A model generated the notes under the pieces. That model was not told where the DNA came from and made no database searches. It saw only the letters and a list, made by a program, of their open reading frames with translations. Below, piece after piece: positions 26,281 to 33,907 of a DNA stretch of 64,000 nucleotides. The DNA comes from CAYMZZ01 sp044463125 (GTDB taxonomy: Bacteria; Bacteroidota; Bacteroidia; Chitinophagales; Chitinophagaceae). The first letter of the stretch is position 1; each line of letters begins with the position of its first letter. The position numbers and the translations under genes were made by a program. The stretch lies in the NCBI GenBank assembly GCA_044463125.1, contig JBIQMS010000028.1, forward strand, positions 1 through 64,000. The letters are read 5' to 3'.

Positions 26281-26472
26281 TATTACGTACTACGTACTAC
26301 GTATTACGTAATACGTAGTAAGTTTTAGGTATTTTGGGATTAGGGATAATTATCAGTTTGAGTTTTTATGAATGATAATTTAATTCACTAATTATCAATA
26401 CTTAAACCCCGAAAACCCATTTCAAAAATCCACAAATCAAAACGTACTACTTACAACGTAAAACGTAAAACC
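26281..26472. repeat. Mirror-image heptad element between rny and rplS
   Basis: The left arm has ACGTACT, ACGTACT, ACGTATT, ACGTAAT, ACGTAGT words after TATT (26281-26320), then looser AAGTTTT and AGGTATT words. The right arm has ACGTACT, ACTTACA, ACGTAAA, ACGTAAA words (about 26441-26472). The AT-rich middle contains GATAATTATC-like and AATTATCAA inverted pieces. The element starts 1 bp after the rny stop and ends 9 bp before the rplS promoter. Confidence 0.9.
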
Positions 26473-26480
26473 CAAATACA

Positions 26481-26512
26481 TTTGGATATTCACCCCGGGC
26501 ATCCTACCTTTG
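26481..26512 (+). promoter_or_regulatory. rplS promoter, TTTG -33 and TACCTTTG -7 boxes
   Basis: TTTG at 26481-26484 and TACCTTTG at 26505-26512 are separated by 20 bp, the expected geometry for the Bacteroidota housekeeping promoter. The rplS ATG is 22 bp downstream. This is the clearest two-box promoter in the window. Confidence 0.75.
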
Positions 26513-26533
26513 CCCTCCTTAAAAAACAGAGAT

Positions 26534-26905
26534 ATGAACGCTATAGCCTATGTACATGAGCAGATGAGCAAGAAGAAGGAATTCCCTGCTTTTGGTCCTG
26601 GTGATAATATTACCGTGAACTATAAAATTATTGAAGGTAATAAGGAGCGTATCCAGTCGTTCAAAGGTGATGTGATCAAGAAGCAAGGTACTGGCTTTAC
26701 TGCCAGCTTTACCGTTCGCAAAATCTCTGACGGTGTGGGTGTGGAAAGGGTATTTCCCTATGCATCTCCCAATATCGATTCCATCGTATTGAACAAGAAA
26801 GGCCAGGTACGCCGCGCCAAACTGTTCTATCAGCGTCAGCGTAGTGGTAAGAGCGCAAGGATCCGTGAGAAGCGCATGACTACTGCTGAAGCAGCCGCGA
26901 AATAA
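26534..26905 (+). CDS. rplS: 50S ribosomal protein L19
   Basis: 123 residues. L19 sits at the interface of the two ribosomal subunits. The family motifs are present: FPAFGPGDNITVNYKIIEGN, IQSFKGDVIKKQGTGF, TVRKISDGVGVERVFPYASP and a basic C-terminal extension KLFYQRQRSGKSARIREKR. The ATG at 26534 follows the promoter by 22 bp; a TTG eight codons upstream lies inside the promoter box and is excluded. An intrinsic terminator follows at 26928. Confidence 0.97.
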   Translation: MNAIAYVHEQMSKKKEFPAFGPGDNITVNYKIIEGNKERIQSFKGDVIKKQGTGFTASFTVRKISDGVGVERVFPYASPNIDSIVLNKKGQVRRAKLFYQRQRSGKSARIREKRMTTAEAAAK

Positions 26906-26927
26906 GCCAATAAGTTTTTAGTGATAG

Positions 26928-26955
26928 AGCCTCCGAAGTTTCGGGGGCTTTTTTT
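26928..26955 (+). terminator. Intrinsic terminator of rplS
   Basis: AGCCTCCGA (26928-26936) pairs with TCGGGGGCT (26941-26949) around AGTT, one G-T pair included, followed by a seven-T tract. Strong rho-independent form, 22 bp after the rplS stop. Confidence 0.85.
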
Positions 26956-26956
26956 G

Positions 26957-27211
26957 TTGATTTGTTGATTTGTTTATTCGTTGATTTGTTCATTCGTTGA
27001 ATCGTTGAACTGTCTACCTACCGGCAGCTAAATTCTTTCATTAGAATAGCTGTTGAGTTGTGGATAGGAATATGGATTTCCGGTAATGGAGATCATTTTT
27101 TATTATACCATTGATTTTCTTGACTTTAAACATCCAAACCTTTCAACAATGATGCAATTCTACAAATCAACGATTCAACGAATGAACAAATCAACGAATA
27201 AACAAATCAAC
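26957..27211. repeat. Octad arms with an exact 45-bp inverted repeat, between rplS and tatA
   Basis: Seven 8-nt units run TTGATTTG, TTGATTTG, TTTATTCG, TTGATTTG, TTCATTCG, TTGAATCG, TTGAACTG (26957-27012), directly after the rplS terminator T-tract. The 45 bases at 26964-27008 are exactly complementary in reverse to 27167-27211. The 158-bp middle has no gene. Beyond the right arm, CAAATCC and CAAATCACC words continue to about 27243. A 66-codon reading frame through the right arm is a product of the repeat. Confidence 0.95.
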
Positions 27212-27244
27212 GATTCAACAAATCCACAAATCCCCAAATCACCG

Positions 27245-27252
27245 TATCTTTG
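27245..27252 (+). promoter_or_regulatory. Probable tatA promoter, -7 box TATCTTTG
   Basis: TATCTTTG lies immediately after the last octad words of the repeat element and 14 bp before the tatA ATG. Exact match to TAnnTTTG. The upstream repeat arm supplies no clear TTTG -33 box on this strand. Confidence 0.55.
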
Positions 27253-27266
27253 GTATCTAATTATCA

Positions 27267-27473
27267 ATGATCATGATACAAACTAATCTTCTCGGTGTGT
27301 TGGGTACCAACGAAATCATCATTATCCTGGTTATCGTGTTGCTGTTATTTGGTGGCCGCAAAATACCTGAGCTGATGCGTGGACTGGGTAAAGGTGTGCG
27401 TGAGTTTAACGATGCCAAAAGCAATGTGAAGAAAGAGATTGAAGAAAACTCTGCTGAAATCAAGAATCCCTGA
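27267..27473 (+). CDS. tatA: Sec-independent protein translocase TatA
   Basis: 68 residues. TatA forms the pore-like oligomer for exporting folded proteins. One N-terminal membrane helix (EIIIILVIVLLLFGGRK, about 16-32) is followed by the conserved FGGRKIPELMRGLGKGVREF amphipathic helix and a short charged tail. The Phe-Gly hinge is present. Either of two ATGs (27267, 27273) may be used. No tatB or tatC is adjacent. gatA follows 57 bp downstream. Confidence 0.93.
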   Translation: MIMIQTNLLGVLGTNEIIIILVIVLLLFGGRKIPELMRGLGKGVREFNDAKSNVKKEIEENSAEIKNP

Positions 27474-27530
27474 TCGCATTCTTTTATCTCCATAAGTTTA
27501 CTTACGTAGCTACCAAAAGCCGGGCAACTA

Positions 27531-28964
27531 TTGTTTTCATTTCAATCCATTGAAGCATACCATGCCGATCTTCGGCAAGGGAGGGTAACCTGTTTGCAGG
27601 CCGTAACGCATTATCTCGGCCAAATAAGAGATAAGGAGCGGCTGAATGCCTTTGTGGAAGTGTATGAAGAGGAAGCCCTGGCCCGTGCCAGATCGCTCGA
27701 TGCTCTACGCGACAATAGTGCTGAGCTGCCTCCCCTGCATGGTGTTGTTATCGGCATCAAGGATGTGATTGCTTATGAAGGGCATACCCTTACCGCCGCC
27801 TCGCGGATGCTGAAAGGTTTCCGGTCGCTGTATACGGCCACTGCCGTGCAAAGACTGCTGGATGCCGGCGCCATCATCATCGGCTCGCTCAACTGCGATG
27901 AATTTGCGATGGGCAGCACCAACGAACATTCCTGCTATGGTAAGGTGTTGAATGCCGACGATGAAACCCGCATACCGGGTGGATCATCCGGAGGATCGGC
28001 CGTGGCGGTGCAGGCAGGGCTTTGTATGGCATCGCTGGGCAGCGATACCGGCGGCTCGGTACGCCAACCTGCCGATCTCTGTGGCGTCATCGGATTCAAA
28101 CCCGGTTATGGCCGCATTTCGCGGCATGGACTGATCGCTTATGCTTCCTCCTTCGATCAGATAGGCATTTTCGGAACCTGCATAGCAGACATTGCCCTGC
28201 TGTTGGAGATTATGGCGGGCAAAGATGCTTACGATAGCACCGCCATGCAGGAGCCTGCTCCGGCATTCAGCCAGGAACTGAAAAAAAGCCAACCACGCCC
28301 CTATCGTATTGCCTGGTTCCCACAAGCGTTGAATCATCCCAGCCTGGATCCGGAAATAGCTACAGCCATCAGGCAGTTGCTGACTGATCTGCAGGAAAAG
28401 GGGCATACTGTGGAGCCGGTGGAGTTTGACCTCATCGACCATATCGTTCCAGCATACTATGTACTCACCACGGCCGAAGCGTCGAGCAATCTTTCGCGCT
28501 ACGATGGCGTGAAGTACGGGTACCGGTCAGAAAAGCCTGCCGCAGATATCCAGCAACTTTATGAGGATAGCCGATCAGCAGGATTTGGCTGGGAAGTGAA
28601 GCGTAGGATTATGCTGGGCAGCTTTGTGCTAAGCGCCGGCTACTACGATGCCTACTTTACCCGTGCACAAAAAGTTAGAAAATTGTTATATGATCAAACA
28701 CAATTGATTTTCAAGAAGTTTGACTATATTTTCATGCCCACAAGCCCCAGTCCGGCCTTCCGGATCGGTGAAAAGACCGAAGACCCGATTTCCATGTATC
28801 TCGCTGACATATACACGGTTATGGCTAATTTGGTGGGCATCCCCGCTATTTCCCTCCCACTCTTCCGCCACAGTACTGGCATGGCTTTTGGCATACAGGT
28901 GCTATCCAACCGGACGGATGAGTTATCTTTGCTCCGCATTTCTGACGAGCTCTTACACCGATAG
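27531..28964 (+). CDS. gatA: Glutamyl-tRNA(Gln) amidotransferase subunit A
   Basis: 477 residues, normal length. GatA is the amidase of the GatCAB complex that converts Glu-tRNA-Gln to Gln-tRNA-Gln. The Ser-cisSer-Lys triad is recognisable: Lys77 in GIKDVI, GGSSGGS at 150-156 and the nucleophile Ser176 in SDTGGSVRQP. The domain starts early (FSFQSIEAYHADLRQGRVT), so the TTG start at 27531 is needed; no ATG is available nearby. gatB and gatC are not in the window. Confidence 0.94.
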   Translation: MFSFQSIEAYHADLRQGRVTCLQAVTHYLGQIRDKERLNAFVEVYEEEALARARSLDALRDNSAELPPLHGVVIGIKDVIAYEGHTLTAASRMLKGFRSLYTATAVQRLLDAGAIIIGSLNCDEFAMGSTNEHSCYGKVLNADDETRIPGGSSGGSAVAVQAGLCMASLGSDTGGSVRQPADLCGVIGFKPGYGRISRHGLIAYASSFDQIGIFGTCIADIALLLEIMAGKDAYDSTAMQEPAPAFSQELKKSQPRPYRIAWFPQALNHPSLDPEIATAIRQLLTDLQEKGHTVEPVEFDLIDHIVPAYYVLTTAEASSNLSRYDGVKYGYRSEKPAADIQQLYEDSRSAGFGWEVKRRIMLGSFVLSAGYYDAYFTRAQKVRKLLYDQTQLIFKKFDYIFMPTSPSPAFRIGEKTEDPISMYLADIYTVMANLVGIPAISLPLFRHSTGMAFGIQVLSNRTDELSLLRISDELLHR

Positions 28965-29020
28965 ACGAATTAATTGATTTTTGGCCGGACCGGTTTCATA
29001 CTCCATTCATCGTGGAGGGG

Positions 29021-30094
29021 ATGCTAAACTTTGCTGAAATGTTCACAAAAATCCTGGTCCCGGGCCTTTTGGTCCTGGCTTCTTCTTTTACATCGCGGCC
29101 TTCGGGTGGCTATTCATCCTATCTGAAGGATACTACCGATCTGCTGCTCAAGGACAGTTTGCAGATTAAGGGCGCTAACGATCCCAAAGCAGCCCTGAGG
29201 GAAATTCCTGTGGAGGAGTTTACAGGCTTCGGTATTCTGCAGGAGCAGCTCCATCCCATGGCCATCAGCTTTACCAACAGCTATCGTGCCAGCATGGGCA
29301 GGCGCCTCGCTTCCATCAAGGAAAAAATTCAGCCCCAGTTTTACCTGATTGAATCCATTTTCAACGAATACGAATTGCCTGGTGAACTGAAATACCTGGC
29401 CATCGTGGAATCGCAATTGCAAACCCGTGCCCGTTCTCATATGGGAGCGGTAGGTCCCTGGCAGTTTATGCCGGTTACCGCCCGTGCTATGGGATTGAAG
29501 GTAACGCGTAGCATTGACGAGCGCCGCGACCTTACCAAGAGCACACATGCGGCCGCAAAATACCTCCGCTATCTTTTTAAGGAATATGGCGACTGGTTGC
29601 TGGTGATTGCAGCTTATAACGGTGGTCCGGGAAATGTGAACAAAGCTATTCGACTGAGCGGTTCACGTGATTTCTGGAAATTGCAGCACCTGCTACCCCG
29701 CGAATCGCGCAATCATGTAAAGAAATATATTGCCACACAGGTAATCATGGCAGGCTTTGCCGGCATCACGGCGCTCACGAAAGACGAAAGTGAAAGACTG
29801 CAGCCCGAGTTGATAGTGACCAATGGGATTGAACCGGCCACAGAGGGCGATAAAGCAACACTGGCCCGCCCCATTTCAGGACGCTATCATTCCAGCATTA
29901 TAGCCCGCCATCTGGATATGGAACCTTCCGATTTTATGGCCCTTAATCCGGGCTTCGACCGAATGATCGCCACGCATGGCACCTATGAACTGCGCCTGCC
30001 CGCCGATAAAATGGAGACTTTTCTCGCTCGCAAACCCGAAATTCTGACCGAATCCCTGGAGCGGTTGCTCGATGGAGGATTGGGTAAGAATTAA
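29021..30094 (+). CDS. Membrane-bound lytic murein transglycosylase, MltD/SLT type
   Basis: About 357 residues. It cleaves the glycan backbone of peptidoglycan. An N-terminal signal (FTKILVPGLLVLASS) is followed by the SLT domain: catalytic Glu130 in AIVESQLQTRA, then SHMGAVGPWQFMPVTARAMG and VIAAYNGGPGNVNKAI. The C-terminal part may hold a degenerate LysM-like segment (IARHLDMEPSDFMALNPGF). The start is uncertain: GTG at 29012, ATG at 29021 and ATG at 29039 are in frame; the last gives the neatest signal peptide. It ends 11 bp before a convergent lipoprotein gene, separated by a perfect palindrome. Confidence 0.9.
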   Translation: MLNFAEMFTKILVPGLLVLASSFTSRPSGGYSSYLKDTTDLLLKDSLQIKGANDPKAALREIPVEEFTGFGILQEQLHPMAISFTNSYRASMGRRLASIKEKIQPQFYLIESIFNEYELPGELKYLAIVESQLQTRARSHMGAVGPWQFMPVTARAMGLKVTRSIDERRDLTKSTHAAAKYLRYLFKEYGDWLLVIAAYNGGPGNVNKAIRLSGSRDFWKLQHLLPRESRNHVKKYIATQVIMAGFAGITALTKDESERLQPELIVTNGIEPATEGDKATLARPISGRYHSSIIARHLDMEPSDFMALNPGFDRMIATHGTYELRLPADKMETFLARKPEILTESLERLLDGGLGKN

Positions 30095-30100
30095 AGAACG

Positions 30101-30132
30101 ATTACTTACACCCTGGCCAGGGTGTAAGTAAT
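30101..30132. terminator. Perfect 32-bp palindrome, probable bidirectional terminator
   Basis: The 16-base half ATTACTTACACCCTGG is followed directly by its exact reverse complement. It lies 7 bp after the transglycosylase stop and covers the last eight codons and stop of the convergent lipoprotein gene, so it is both coding and structural. There is no T-tract of note on either side. Confidence 0.55.
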
Positions 30133-30594
30133 GGTGATCGGGTTGCCCTGGTAACTGATCGCAGACTGAAGCACCAGCTCCGTATCGGTTGCCGAAATAA
30201 CTTCGAAGCGGTAGCCATCAGCCACATCTTTGGCTTTTATGCCAGCCTCCACCCGCTTATACAGGAAATAAGCTTTATCGCTTTCCTTTTGGTACGACCA
30301 TACAATGGCCCTTTCCCCTGCACTGCATCCCGCCGTTGCGGCATTGATGGTGTATGTGCCCTTGCCATTATTGGGAAGATACCAGCTACTGCCTTTCAGG
30401 CATTCCGCCGGGCCCTCATCGAGCAGGGTGAAGGAAAGTCTTTCACCCGCGCCCACGCCGCCAAAAACAATATCAGTTACCTGCCAGCTTCCTTTGAGTT
30501 GATCACGTGCCGGCAGGTTGACGCCCGCCTTGCGGGAAGAACCGCAGGAAACAAAAAGGGAAGCAAGGAGGAGATACAATAGATATTTTTGCAT
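30106..30594 (-). CDS. Lipoprotein, lipocalin-like beta barrel
   Basis: 162 residues. The lipobox LFVSC with Cys17 marks a lipoprotein. The mature part begins LKGSWQVTDIVFGG, the pattern of small lipocalin-like proteins of this phylum, and continues with regular strands (GKGTYTINAATAG, RAIVWSYQK, YRFEVISATDTELVLQ) to ITITYTLARV. Ligand unknown. The last eight codons coincide with the palindrome at 30101-30132. It lies 6 bp downstream of an outer-membrane protein gene on the same strand. Confidence 0.85.
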   Translation of the reverse strand: MQKYLLYLLLASLFVSCGSSRKAGVNLPARDQLKGSWQVTDIVFGGVGAGERLSFTLLDEGPAECLKGSSWYLPNNGKGTYTINAATAGCSAGERAIVWSYQKESDKAYFLYKRVEAGIKAKDVADGYRFEVISATDTELVLQSAISYQGNPITITYTLARV

Positions 30595-30600
30595 GATCAG

Positions 30601-31230
30601 TTATTTTTTTGTGCCGCCAAACCGATAGCCGAAGGAGAGTCCAAAACCAGTATGGTTGAACTTTGAATTATTGTCGCCGGGTGGTCGGTTCCCAATATTC
30701 ACCAGTCCCAATTGAGCATTCAATTGAAATGAAAAATTATTGGCTAGCTCATAACCTACCAGCAGGTTGGCACCTGCATCGATACGTTTAAGTTCACCGA
30801 GTTCGTCGCCAAACTCAAAATCTACAGTGGTTCCGCCTATTTTATAATTGGCATCCAGGCCAATAGCCAGATAGGGACCAAAGCCGAGTAACATGCGTCC
30901 GGTTCCCAAATCGGGCTTATATATAAAATTAACCGGAATTTCGATATAAGATATGTTGAGGTCAAAAGGAAATTCCGATCCATTTGTCTTTGCACCTTTC
31001 ATACTAAACAGCACACCGGGCTGCAAATAAAAATCCTCCGCAACAGCAAATTCCACATTAGCGCCGGCATGAAAAGCTGTGCGCAATTTCCCCATGATCT
31101 TTTCATCATCTTCATTCCTGCCGTTAACGTTATTAAAATTCACACCAGCCCTGACCCCGAAAGTAGTTTGTGCGTTAAGGCCTGCAGCCATCATAATAGC
31201 GATGGCGAGGCATACAATTGAGCGTACCAT
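30601..31230 (-). CDS. Outer-membrane beta-barrel protein, PorT-like family
   Basis: 209 residues. A signal peptide (MVRSIVCLAIAIMMAAGLNA) precedes a small outer-membrane barrel: TTFGVRAGVNFNNVNG, FYLQPGVLFSMKGAK, ISYIEIPVNFIYKPD, FSFQLNAQLGLVNIG and the final GFGLSFGYRFGGTKK. The alternating strands and PG/GL turns fit the porin-family beta-barrel type (OMP_b-brl_2). These are often called PorT-like from shape alone; no T9SS role is shown here. Lipoprotein and OmpA-like neighbours suggest an envelope cluster. Confidence 0.88.
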   Translation of the reverse strand: MVRSIVCLAIAIMMAAGLNAQTTFGVRAGVNFNNVNGRNEDDEKIMGKLRTAFHAGANVEFAVAEDFYLQPGVLFSMKGAKTNGSEFPFDLNISYIEIPVNFIYKPDLGTGRMLLGFGPYLAIGLDANYKIGGTTVDFEFGDELGELKRIDAGANLLVGYELANNFSFQLNAQLGLVNIGNRPPGDNNSKFNHTGFGLSFGYRFGGTKK

Positions 31231-31281
31231 AGTTTTTTATTGGTTTGGTTTTTGAAATTTTTAGAAATAATCAGTTGACAA

Positions 31282-31953
31282 TTACTGACCCGCTTCCTTC
31301 TTCGCGTCTTCCACCATTTTTTCGTTGGCGGTAATCAGGAATTCCACCCGGCGGTTGTTGGCCCGTCCATCTTCCGAATCGTTGGCATATTTGGGGGCGC
31401 TTTCGCCAAAACCCTTGATGGTTAAGCGACCGGAGCTGATGCCCTTGCTCCTCAAATAGTCGGCCACCGATTTGGCTCTTCTTTCGGAGAGGCCCTGGTT
31501 ATAGGTATCGGTGCCGGTATCATCGGTATGACCCTGTATTTCGATATCGGTATCGGGGTATTTGTTAAGAATCGTTACCAGGTCATCGAGACTGGTTTTG
31601 GCGGCGGCGCTCAACGCCGACTGATCAAAACCAAACAATATCTTATTGTTGAATTCAACAACAATGCCTTCTCCAACTCTTTCCACTTTTGCGCCGGGTA
31701 CCTCGTTCTTTATTTCTTCTGCCTGCTTGTCCATTTTCTTGCCAATCACCGCGCCGGTTACCCCGCCCACGGTGGCGCCTATAATGGCTCCCAGGGCGGT
31801 ATTTCCGGTAGCTTTACCAATTACCGCGCCCACGGCGCCACCACCGGCCGCACCGATAACCGCGCCCTTTTGGGAACGATTCATATTTTTACAACTACTG
31901 AAAACAAGGGAAAAAAATACGAGGGAGAACAGAAAACGAGTAGCTTGTCTCAT
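31282..31953 (-). CDS. OmpA-family lipoprotein with glycine-zipper region
   Basis: About 223 residues. The lipobox FSSC and signal open the protein. A glycine-zipper stretch follows (KGAVIGAAGGGAVGAVIGKA and GAIIGATVGGVTGAVIGK), a membrane-inserting or oligomerising motif. The C-terminal OmpA domain has IEIQGHTDDTGTDTYNQGLS and RAKSVADYLRSKGI and ends with NRRVEFLI, which binds peptidoglycan. The start at 31953 fits the signal peptide; in-frame ATGs at 31959 and 31974 also exist. It probably links the outer membrane to the wall. Confidence 0.92.
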   Translation of the reverse strand: MRQATRFLFSLVFFSLVFSSCKNMNRSQKGAVIGAAGGGAVGAVIGKATGNTALGAIIGATVGGVTGAVIGKKMDKQAEEIKNEVPGAKVERVGEGIVVEFNNKILFGFDQSALSAAAKTSLDDLVTILNKYPDTDIEIQGHTDDTGTDTYNQGLSERRAKSVADYLRSKGISSGRLTIKGFGESAPKYANDSEDGRANNRRVEFLITANEKMVEDAKKEAGQ

Positions 31954-32040
31954 ATTCATTGATTTTGGGTTCAACCTTATCTTTCAAATGGTATGCCAAT
32001 CCAACTGAATGGCAGATAGTAATTTATGTAGTACGTAAAT

Positions 32041-33333
32041 TTACCTGCTTTCCAGCACCTGTTTCATCGCTTTTATTTTCCATTCGCACTCTTCCCATTC
32101 TTTTTCGGGATCGCTATAGAAAGTGATGCCGGAGCCGGCCGGCAGCGACAGATAGCCCGATGCCTCATTGTAAAGGATGCTGCGTATGACAACATTGAAA
32201 TCAAAGTTCATCGATGGATCGATATAACCAACCGCGCCCGAAAACAATCCCCTCCGGCTTTTTTCGTATTGTGCTATCAACTCCATCACTCTTTTCTTGG
32301 GGGCGCCCGTCATGGAACCCATCGGAAACATGGCTTCCATGATGGCGCTGAATGTAACCTGGGGCGAAAGTTCCCCACTAATGGTGGAGATCATTTGATG
32401 CACCTGTGGAAAGCTGTAAATGCCATACAGTTCATCCACCTTTACGCTGCCTTCCTGGCAAATGCGCGCGAGGTCGTTTCTTACCAGGTCCACCACCATC
32501 ACATTTTCAGCCCGGTCTTTTGTACTGGTCTGCAAAGCCTGGCGAAGCACCGCATCGCGGTCCTCATCGCCCGGGAAGCGGCTGGCCGTTCCCTTCATCG
32601 GCTGCGATATGATTCGCGAGCCCTGCCTGCACAAAAAACGCTCCGGGCTGGCGCAAATCAGCCAGTTGTCGCCCTGGCGATACAATGCCGAAAAAGGATT
32701 GGGAGATAAAGCGCTGAGGCGGCGGTACACATTCACCGGATCAATTTTTACCGCTTCGGCATAAAACTCCTGGCAAAAATTGATCTCATAGCAATCGCCC
32801 CTGGCAATATGCGCTTTCAGGCGCGCGATTGTATCGAGATACTCAGTCCTCGTCATTGCCGAACGGATCTGCACAGGCTCGGTATTGTTGTCGTCAACAA
32901 TAGGGGTATTCAGAATATCCTGATAAACTTGCTGCGGATTCCCACCTTCAATATGCAACTCCTTTTCCGTAAGGCGAATGAGCAGCTCGGGTTCAAAAAA
33001 ATACAGGTTGGGAAAGCTTATCGGGCTCGATTCGTGGCTTCCGGAAAATGGCAACTGGCCTGCCGCCAGATCATAAGCCAGGTGACCCATCCACCAGCAA
33101 GGCTCCTGCAGGGCCTGGTCCATTTGCCGCAAACCCGCCATATCGGCTGCATGAATCGCGCGCTTTGCACCCACGCCCAACAGGCATTCCTGGGTATGCG
33201 GCGCAATATGGTAGGCATGATTATCCAAAAAACAAAAAGTGTTGAAAGGGCGCACCCAGTTCAACACTTTAAGTTTTAATTCCCGGAATGCCGGGATATC
33301 GGAGATGGGAACAGTAAGTTTGGGTTTATGCAA
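32041..33333 (-). CDS. pabB: Aminodeoxychorismate synthase component I (PabB-type chorismate-binding enzyme)
   Basis: 430 residues. It makes 4-amino-4-deoxychorismate from chorismate on the folate pathway. The C-terminal chorismate-binding domain is complete: LSPNPFSALYR, PERFLCRQGSRIISQPMKGT, ENVMVVDLVRNDLARIC, MFPMGSMTGAPKKRVMELI and GLFSGAVGYI. The PMKGT and GSMTGAPK motifs mark the PabB/TrpE superfamily; the shorter N-terminus and lack of neighbouring trp genes favour PabB. A short ACGT-type repeat begins just after its stop (minus strand). Confidence 0.88.
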   Translation of the reverse strand: MHKPKLTVPISDIPAFRELKLKVLNWVRPFNTFCFLDNHAYHIAPHTQECLLGVGAKRAIHAADMAGLRQMDQALQEPCWWMGHLAYDLAAGQLPFSGSHESSPISFPNLYFFEPELLIRLTEKELHIEGGNPQQVYQDILNTPIVDDNNTEPVQIRSAMTRTEYLDTIARLKAHIARGDCYEINFCQEFYAEAVKIDPVNVYRRLSALSPNPFSALYRQGDNWLICASPERFLCRQGSRIISQPMKGTASRFPGDEDRDAVLRQALQTSTKDRAENVMVVDLVRNDLARICQEGSVKVDELYGIYSFPQVHQMISTISGELSPQVTFSAIMEAMFPMGSMTGAPKKRVMELIAQYEKSRRGLFSGAVGYIDPSMNFDFNVVIRSILYNEASGYLSLPAGSGITFYSDPEKEWEECEWKIKAMKQVLESR

Positions 33334-33383
33334 AGTTGCTTTATGGATTCAATACCGGTTAGATGAGGGAAGACTATTCAGGA

Positions 33384-33827
33384 TTAATAATCATCTTCCT
33401 CATCATCAAAATCGTCGCTATCACTAAACATATCCTTAAACTCATCGTCGATTTTAAAATCGTCCTCCTCTTCAGCCGCACCTTTCTTTCCTGCAGGTCC
33501 TTTCTTGCCTTTCGATTTGGGAATATCAAACTCATCAAAATCCGGATCCCACTCTTCTTCTTCCTCCACTTTATCCCAATCATCTACTTCGTCCTCATCC
33601 ACGTCGTCATCGTCATCATCATCATCGTCTTTTGCCTTTTTAGATGCGGCGGCTTTTGCTCCTTTTTTGGCAGCAGGTTTTTCATCCAGCTCCCCATCCA
33701 GTTCATCCTCCTCTTCCAGCTCTTCCGATTTCTTCGCTTTGGAGGAAGCTTTTTTGGAATCCGCTGAATTGGAAAGGTCCTGGGATTTTCCAGTTAGTTT
33801 TTTGTCCTTATCGGATTTTGATGCCAT
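33384..33827 (-). CDS. Very acidic, mostly disordered protein with a nine-Asp run
   Basis: 147 residues with no predicted fold. The N-terminal third is Lys/Ser-rich (MASKSDKDKKLTGKSQDLSN), the middle alternates Lys and Ala (KKGAKAAASKKAKDD), then come a run of nine Asp, an EEEEEWDPDFDEFDIP segment and an acidic end (FKDMFSDSDDFDDEEDDY). Such Lys-then-acidic chains can bind basic partners such as ribosomal or DNA-binding proteins, but no role is known. It lies between pabB and purA on the same strand. The triplet-rich GAT/GAC codons make it prone to length change. Confidence 0.8.
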   Translation of the reverse strand: MASKSDKDKKLTGKSQDLSNSADSKKASSKAKKSEELEEEDELDGELDEKPAAKKGAKAAASKKAKDDDDDDDDDVDEDEVDDWDKVEEEEEWDPDFDEFDIPKSKGKKGPAGKKGAAEEEDDFKIDDEFKDMFSDSDDFDDEEDDY

Positions 33828-33907
33828 AGTCAGATAGGGTTATGGGTGTAAAATTTCGGCGAAGTTTTTAATTGACCAAATTTTTTCAACTATTTTTTTA
33901 CCTCTGA

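Noticed and set aside
27086..27286. 66-codon plus-strand frame before tatA
   Set aside because: Its residues (MNKSTNKQINDSTN and similar) are the translation of the 8-nt repeat arm and it overlaps the tatA start.
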